64,000 bases of DNA from Schistocerca nitens (Eukaryota; Arthropoda; Insecta; Orthoptera; Acrididae): the NCBI RefSeq assembly GCF_023898315.1, contig NC_064615.1, positions 1,189,055,413 to 1,189,119,412 of the forward strand, written 5' to 3'. Made by a program: the position numbers and the translations under genes. The stretch's first letter is position 1. Each line of letters starts with the position of its first letter. The notes beneath the pieces are model-generated. The model ran no database searches, was not told the DNA's origin, and was given only the letters and a program-made list of their open reading frames with translations. This document shows positions 57,536-64,000 of this stretch, piece by piece.

Positions 57536-57612
57536 ATACGCTACGCAGATTCTGAAGGATGTAGGTTGCGGTAGTTATTCGGAGATGAAGAGGCTTGCAC
57601 AGGATAAACACG
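57536..57612 (+). pseudogene. Resumed end of the interrupted RTE copy
   Basis: ATAC then gattctgaaggatgtagg reads TQILKDVGCGSYSEMKRLAQD, the part that follows RRGRPRDEY in complete copies. RRGRPRDEY ended at 42914. Beyond 57612 the expected VAWRAASNQ and CAA tail are absent, so a further event removed them. Confidence 0.85.
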
Positions 57613-57959
57613 CTGAGGTGACCGAGGGTGAGCCCGACTCCGATCGAATGAACCCGAACTGGTACAAACTTCACACCACTAACACCCCACTCCACTCACC
57701 AATACAGCGAAGTCTTCACGAATCATTCGCTAACATTACTCAGATAACGTTTTTATTTTTTCGTCTTTATATTCATTATTTCGGGGGTGGGGGGTGGGGG
57801 ACAGGCTGCCTGCCCCACTCTCCCCCTTATATGGGACCCTAGTAGGACCTACTTCCAAGAGCATAGCAACACCAGTGTACGTGTGCTACGGCTTCTGACC
57901 AACCATCGCATTTTTATCAATATACCGTAACATCGCGTTTGTGTTTGTTTACATCAGGT
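57613..57959. other. Short unassigned stretch
   Basis: About 350 bp, with a G-rich tract at 57783-57803. It probably contains the unrecognised left end of the hAT remnant. Confidence 0.3.
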
Positions 57960-59801
57960 TTATTCTGATGATGAACGGAGTATTGAAGAATTTTAGAAGG
58001 TTCTGACAATTTACTCGAGCAGTCAATCGATAAACTGCGTAACAGTTGTTTTGCCCTTCAAGTGGACGAAGAGACTGATTTTCATAAAGACGCCCTTTTG
58101 ATTGCTTATGTTTGTTTCGTTGATGAGTGTAATTTCCTGTGAGCCGATACTGAAAACAGCTAGAGCTCAAGGTTTTTTGTCACTATCAGTACCTTTTTTT
58201 AATCAAAACGAGATATCATGGAACAGATTCACTGCAGTATGTATGGGTAGAGTTGGTTCAGTATGAGATGTTCATTGTGGATTGCAAGTGAAAGTTAAAG
58301 ATGTGGTATGGACTCACTGCATTATACACTGTGAAGCTGTGGCCGCCGATCCTAAAGTGCTGCAAACCGTTACACAAGCAGTTATGGCAAAAATCTATAA
58401 ATTCGTGATGGCTGATGAACATACTCAATTGCTCCTTTTTGAGTAATAATCGATGACTTTCAAAGGATAAAGTACTAAAAAAGAATGTTAGAACTGAGGA
58501 ATGAGGTATCCTGTTTCTTAAAGAAGAAAAGTCCGTCTGTGGCAAACTGCTTTAGTACCGAGGATTTCCTATTGAATGTGGCTTACTTGCCGGCCGCGGT
58601 AGTCTAGCGGTTCTAGGCGCTCAGTCCGGAACCGCGAGACTGCTACGGTCGCAGGTTCGAATCCTGCCTCGGGCATGGATGTGTGTGATGTCCTTAGGTT
58701 AGTTAGGTTTAAGTAGTTCTAAGTTCTAGGGGACTGATGACCACAGATGTTAAGTCCCATAGTGCTCAGAGCCATTTGAACCATTTTTTGTGGCTTACTT
58801 GACTGACATTTTTGAGAAAATGAATATTCTTAACACTTCTGATCAGGCAACTGTGTTATTCTGGAACGAAAAAGTGAAAGTGCTGATATAGAAATTAGAG
58901 TTTCAGCAAAACAGAACGGAATGCGGCACGATAGGTATGTTCCCTAGTGTATAGCCACTCATAGAGGATACAGATAAACCAATACCTCCGATGGAGATGT
59001 AAGCCTGCCATCTTCACCATCTTGCAAAATTAAAAGTTCACTTCGAAAAGCATTTCTGAAACGATTTTGATAAATTTAATTGCATTTAAAAATCCACGAA
59101 TTCTCCATGCGCATCATGCAATGAGCAGGAACAACCTACTGATTTCACTTGTGATACTTCAATGAATAGTAAATTTTGTGAAGTGTGTGTCTGTTTTGGA
59201 TACATGTTAACAAGGAACTACCAACGATGAGTCAAAATGCAATGAAGTCCCTCATTCCATTTGCAACAACTGCGCGAGACCCGCTTTTCAGTTTTCGCAG
59301 CTATGAGGTGGAATTACAGTTTAAAGCTAAATGTAACCAAGGAATGTCGAATGGATGTCTCTGCTATAACACCACGTCTTGAGAAACTTTATTCTCAAAA
59401 GACGCTCATCTATCACAATAAACTTTGTAATTCAAATTTTTGATGCTGTTGTAATCCTTGCTGAACTGTAAACAACGTTCATTTCATAGTTTTTGAACAA
59501 ATGTAAATATGATAAACTATTTGGTCCGTATTTTCGTTATTATAATTCATTTAGTTTTGGATTCTGTGCGTAAAATCCTTCTAAATTGAATTTAATAAAA
59601 CAAAGAATAAGGAAAAGGAAATATAAAAATATTGCCTGTCTGCGACTGAGCATCTCCGCTATATGTTGAGTGGCAACTTCGCTTTTAACAAAATTTGTAC
59701 AGAAATTGACTATTTTTACTAATAAAATAAGCGGGGGGGATTAACACTATTTTTCCTCGCGAAAGGCGGAATGAGCAGAGGAAAAAGTTTGCGAACCAGT
59801 G
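57960..59801 (+). pseudogene. hAT-family transposase remnant, split by a SINE
   Basis: Plus-strand pieces in changing frames follow the order of ZBED5/GTF2IRD2-like hAT transposases: SEQSIDKLRNSCFALQVDEETD and DALLIAYVCFVDE (core start), VWTHCIIHCEAVAADPKVL (THCIIH-EALA block), FLLNVAYLTDIFEKMNILN (after SINE removal), then AMKSLIPFAT and ETRFSVFAAM with ITPRLEKL (C-terminal hATC dimerisation region). A hAT-like terminus lies at 59775-59801 (reversed: actggttcgcaaactttttc). The left terminus was not found. Numerous stops make it inactive. Confidence 0.8.
58590..58788 (+). mobile_element. tRNA-headed SINE (family 1)
   Basis: Full-length plus-strand copy: head ggccgcggtagtctagcgg, perfect B box ggttcgaatcc near 58654, body and gccatttgaaccatttttt end. 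Flanked by the perfect 13-bp duplication TGTGGCTTACTTG (58577-58589 and 58789-58801). Removing it rejoins the hAT reading NVAYLTDIFEK. Confidence 0.97.
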
Positions 59802-59913
59802 ATATGCAGGTTAGTAATCGGGACAAGGGGCTAGCAACGATCCATGCCTTTCCGAGACAGGCATGCAACTGATATAGTAGTGCATCTACAGTTGGCGGTG
59901 GATTTTTAGCAGC

Positions 59914-59947
59914 TTTATTTTATTTTATTTTATTTTATTTTATTTTA
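59914..59947 (+). repeat. (TTTTA)n microsatellite
   Basis: About seven uninterrupted TTTTA units. Confidence 0.95.
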
Positions 59948-60284
59948 CTCCCTATGTATGTTAAATATTTTATTTTGTGCCAAATAATTTTATGGCTGTA
60001 ATTTGAGCAATATTAGACAAGTATAGTGGAATTTTTATATTAAAAGGTCTGTAACAGGAATTCAAGTAAGCAGGTCTTGATGAAAAAGCAACTGTTTACA
60101 GAAATTTGTTGCTAAATGAAAAGAAAAACTCCAGATGACTGGCGCCTGATATAAAGATTGGGAGGTGACTATACACACGTATAAATCTAATGTAATGCAC
60201 GTAAATAAATGACATCATCTGATATTTATTGCCTGACAAGAAAAGGTGAAACACCCAGAAGATATAATAGGATTTAAATGCAAC
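59948..60284. other. Unassigned AT-rich stretch
   Basis: No recognised sequence. It precedes R-B copy 2. Confidence 0.3.
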
Positions 60285-60760
60285 TTGCACACCATTTGCG
60301 CGCATGCAGTTCTCTGGTGACAGGTAGGCCGGCCACCAGAGTACAATAGCGTCGTTCTTGTTCAGAGTTGTTACAAAACCTGGTAGGGTGTGCACTGCGT
60401 CACACGTTGAGTGATCACTAATGCCGTGAACTGTGTGAGACAGCCTTATCAGCACATGACAGGGTTTGAATGATGGGTCTCCATTTGGCCTGCTGGTCGA
60501 ATAGAGCAGTATCCAGATTTGTAGGACTTTCGGGTGCGACAGTAGGCTGATGTTGGACTGCATGGAGTAGACGAGCACACTGTAACCCCTATACACCTGC
60601 GCCTGCTTGACACCGCAACACGTGGCCCCACCTGTCGCGGCCTATGCCCACACACCGTGGACGACAGGGACGCGTCACTCTCGGCACAGCCCGTGACTGC
60701 CCCACTAACCAACACTATCACGGTACAAGTGTACAGGTGAATTGAGGAGATACAAGTTAA
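60285..60760 (-). repeat. Dispersed repeat R-B, copy 2 (without Tc1)
   Basis: Matches the two outer parts of 29490-31040 in order. The minus strand reads PGFVTTLNKNDAIVLWW (60330-60395) and SNISLLSHPKVLQIWI then STSRPNGDP (60475-60560). The roughly 1.0-kb Tc1 portion is absent, so this is either the empty site or an internally deleted derivative. Confidence 0.55.
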
Positions 60761-60979
60761 AGCAGGTTTTTCTTTTACTGCGGATAACCGTATAGAATTC
60801 CTTTCAATTTCAAAATCGTGCATACATTCTCAACTTGCTTTAAATGTCAGCAATGTATAACGCACTTTAAAAGACACAAAAAGGTATTATCCTATGACTA
60901 CAAAATCAATGAGGCGCAGTTAGAATCAGTGACTCATTTAAACACCTAGATGTTGCAAACTGTAGGGATACGAAATTGA

Positions 60980-61215
60980 ATGATAGACGCGGCCCGATAG
61001 TCACGCGCATTAGCACGTCGCTTCTTGGATTCGGGTAGACGCGCCGGATCCGGGTGAACCCGCCCGGCGTGTTAATGACGAGGGTCCGTGTGTCAGCCAG
61101 CCTGAATGTGGTTGTCAGGCGGTTTCCCACATCCGAATAGGCGAATGCGCCGACAAATGGGATACACAAATTCTTTTCCTGTGTGTGTGCGTGTGTGGAG
61201 GGAGGGAGGGGTGGA
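60980..61215 (+). mobile_element. Probable tRNA-headed SINE (family 6)
   Basis: gatagtcacgcgcattagca and the B-box-like ggtgaacccgcc (61046-61060) form a tRNA-like head. The body follows (cctcgtcattaac in inverse sense, caggcggtttcccacatccg, gcgccgacaaatgggataca) and it ends in a (GT)n run at 61181-61197. I recall this body as a common insect SINE. No clean target duplication was found. Confidence 0.5.
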
Positions 61216-61329
61216 AGTCGTGGCGATATGAGGAACGTCAGGTGAGCCTCTACCACTAACATAGCCTGATCTAGATTAACATGCCGGCCCCTTGAAGACA
61301 CGAGATGCGGCCAGGAAAAAGAAGCAAAG

Positions 61330-61895
61330 ATGAAACGGGAAGATCACATAGCCTTCTTCGTCGATGAGGCAAGTGTTCATGTTATTGCTCAGCCTTTCAA
61401 TCCAACCCAAACACGTTCAACATCAATAAACAATCGGAAATTTTGGGCAACAATATTAAACCCTTTACAAAAGACACGTGGAGCCCATCCTAGAAAATTA
61501 TTCAAATGTATGAGACTCGTACAAAATAGGATTAACAGGGGATACTGAACGAATGGTAACAAGTTTGTTTGCCCAAATGGAGAGCGTCACGCAGTTGCTT
61601 GAAAACCTGAACTGGCAGACGCTCGAAGATAGACGCCAGCTATCCTGCGATAGCCTACTAACATGGTTGATGAGCTAGCTTTAAGTGAGCAATCTAGGAA
61701 TGTGTGTATCGCTTCCGTATGGATCGCAAAAACAAGATTGGTCTAGGGACAGTATGAACAGTCATTTAAGCAATCATTCTCCCCATGGCCAAAGCGCGAT
61801 TGGCACGGTACCGAGTCCTAACAAGTGGTTCAATGGTTTTAGTTCCCTCTGCCATGCACTTTATAGTGGTTTGCAGAAATAGATGTAAATGAAAA
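61330..61895 (+). pseudogene. Reverse transcriptase C-terminus and 3' end of a non-LTR retrotransposon
   Basis: The plus strand reads MKREDHIAF, PILENYSNV, YKIGLTGDTERMVTSLFAQ, ESVTQLLENLNWQTLEDRRQLSC and further on PSPNKWFNGFSSL. It ends with ctctgccatgcactttatag and a tagatgtaaatg tail at 61895. These are the consecutive blocks of the RT tail of a non-LTR family common in Orthoptera (R-ILEY-S-VWDP, NWQTLEDRR, W-G). Frameshifts occur at about 61480 and 61670. The 5' part of the element is missing. Confidence 0.75.
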
Positions 61896-64000
61896 AAATG
61901 TGGAACCATGGTGGCGAAACGCAGTCTCGGTAAGCTGGTTGATGTGAATGATGTAAGCGTATTCCCATCTAACTACACAATAAAATATTTGTATTCTGTT
62001 GAATATGTTATTTTCTCTCCATGAACAAGTCACAACATCTTGCTTACGTGTAAAAATTCTACCGAATGCATCCTGTTAAGCGAAATGCCTCGTTAGCAGA
62101 ATTTTCTCATAATGCGGCAGATTCATACATACTACTTTCATTAAGTTTCGGTTTCTAAAATTAATTTTCCCTGCTCATACTTCCTTTACTCAAGAAGTCT
62201 AGAGCTAAAGAATAAATAAGCAGAATTTAGTGACCTTCTTGGCAATTTGTTACGATAATATTGCTTAAGTTTCCTTTCCTGTAATCGTTTCGATTCATGC
62301 CGTAACTATTGTCACTCTGTGATTGGCAGATTCATGTTTTATATTACTTACCGGTATTTGGCTTTTCGCTACGCACGTATTAGAAATGAGACAGATTTTT
62401 CACTTAATAATAAATCAGGGTACATTCTAATTATGTGGTACTTCAAGATACCTCTCACACCCACTCACTCTCTCTCTTCATCTTGCGATATTTTGAATTC
62501 CAGGAAGATTCTTATGAAAATTAGTACTGTTGTCTGAAATTTCTACAACGTGGAAACGAATAGTTTTCATAAGCAGCACGTCAGTTAAGTAAGCACAACA
62601 CGACCTCTTTGTTGCCACCACTACATGATTCCGAAAGTAAAAAGCGCAATCATTACGTAACCAAGGTATAATACACAGTAACCAATTAAATTTACAGCAA
62701 TAACTTACGTTATGGCAAACTCGAATCGGCATGTCATACCTTTATTTTGGACATATTTATTCACCTGTGATCGAGGAGAAACGAGACGTTTGTTTAACTG
62801 AAACGATATTGTCAGGAATGAGAACCACCTGTCACGTTACTCAACTTGTGTTCCATTAAAAAGGTGTTTTTTTTTTTTTTTTTACTGAAATGCAAGTTGT
62901 TACACACACTGCAGCCAGTAATGGAATCGGAACATTAACTGACATAATAGCATTCCATGCATGTATTTTCTCTCATAATCGCTATATGCTACAAACTACT
63001 CACCAAAGTTTCTATTTTTAATATTCAAACAAAAAAGATTCTAATTTGTATACAGACCTTGCTTATACAGCGGGTCCGTTTTCCCGTCGTGTTAGTGCAT
63101 TGTGATCCAAAAAGACAAACTGGTAATTATATATATAAAAACACAAAAGGAAAGTCAATCAATCGTGGACCAAAGAAAACTCGCATTTAAAACGTCATTA
63201 AACGAAGGAAAGAGGTGAATCTGTGCAAAAACAAACGTCACTGCTATCCGTCTCCCTCAGACAATAAACTACATTTGCAGTCGATTTGCCCACATTAATA
63301 TGAGATGCCACAGTCACTTTCAAACGAATTTGGTATGTGTCTCACAAACTGCATAAAGTTACAACCTCCTTTGAACGAGCTGCAAGTTCTGTAACCCGGC
63401 TACTAGCACGCAGCCTGGCCGGCGCGATGCTTAGGCTCTATTATCGATTATTTAAAGGGGCCTGGTACGTTGAGGTGGGGGACTGGGGCGGTGACGGCTG
63501 TAGTCACGTGGTAGCCCTGCCAAAGGCGCGGGGGGGGGGGGGGGGGGGCGGTGAGCAAGAGAAACCTCTTACAATGGCCTTTGCCATGTGCTATAACGTG
63601 AGTAACAGCTAGCTACCATACGTCGCATGGGATTCTCAGGATTAATTACAGCCTTTAATTTGGTATTTGTGTACCGGTACTTCACACATCAAAAGCGTAG
63701 CAAAATGAGATTCTAACTCGCTCAATGTACGTTTCTTGTCTAATAACATGCTATGTAGGTGTTGCATAGTACACCTGAACAGTTTGTTTATTGCTGCACG
63801 AAATAGATTTCTTCCGATGTGCAGCCTGTATACATAAGTGCAACAATTATATCTGGCATCTATTTTGTGCGTTGTTGTGAGAACTGACTTGTGTAGTTCA
63901 GATTTTCCGCGCAATGTCTCATTTTGCCAGTTGTAAAACTGTTGCTGCTGATTGTTTTCTTAATCGAATTTTTTGTTGTTGTGTTATGTCGTGGAGTAAA
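61896..64000. other. Unassigned region to the right edge
   Basis: About 2.1 kb, mostly AT-rich, without recognised genes or transposons. It holds a T run near 62868-62883, and at 63530-63548 a run of 19 G inside a GC-rich patch (63400-63560). Open stretches of 70-90 codons there reflect composition. Confidence 0.35.

Noticed and set aside
1..64000. CRISPR array or bacterial operon
   Set aside because: No short direct repeats with unique spacers; the sequence is eukaryotic repeat DNA.

Overview
The window reads as intergenic repeat DNA from a large insect genome. The best guess is an orthopteran, a grasshopper or locust of the Schistocerca type. The reasons are the dense tRNA-headed SINEs with a shared 'gagcactatgggacttaac' body, several copies of one RTE-clade retrotransposon ending in a CAA tail, and Tc1/mariner, hAT and Mutator-like remnants. 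This assignment rests on remembered family features and was not checked by a search. I see no host protein-coding gene, rRNA gene, functional tRNA gene, operon or CRISPR array. Every protein I recognise is a decayed transposase, reverse transcriptase, endonuclease or gag.

Layout. 1-1323: minus-strand non-LTR retrotransposon (SGNH and APE domains), cut by the window edge. 1348-8445: a long inverted-repeat element, arms about 1.1-1.7 kb, with a DD41D mariner-like element and a 121-bp tandem repeat in its loop. 8446-13190: degenerate repeats plus fragments of an RT and a Tc1-type helix-turn-helix. 13200-15660: a plus-strand non-LTR element split by a SINE. 18480-23489: two copies of an unidentified dispersed repeat (R-A), one holding a 2.1-kb insertion with a 190-bp tandem array. 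23490-29196: a second long inverted-repeat element; one arm carries an RTE fragment, the other a SINE, and each arm preserves the empty site of the other's insertion. 29285-33520: Tc1-like and Mutator-like remnants. 34600-35690: third R-A copy. 36398-42914: two RTE copies with a hAT-type zinc-finger remnant and a Tc1 element (DD34E) between them. 42915-57535: an LTR retrotransposon with two LTRs and a gag remnant, inserted in an RTE copy that resumes at 57536. It is expanded by nested SINEs, a CR1-like tail, a MITE-like element and a full-length RTE with an 11-bp target duplication. 57960-59801: a hAT remnant split by a SINE. 60285-61895: a second R-B repeat copy, a SINE and a non-LTR RT tail. 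The rest is unassigned.

The genes do not cooperate in a pathway. The useful content is the order of insertions: target-site duplications and empty sites date many events relative to each other, and several SINEs look like mosaics of interchangeable heads and tails.
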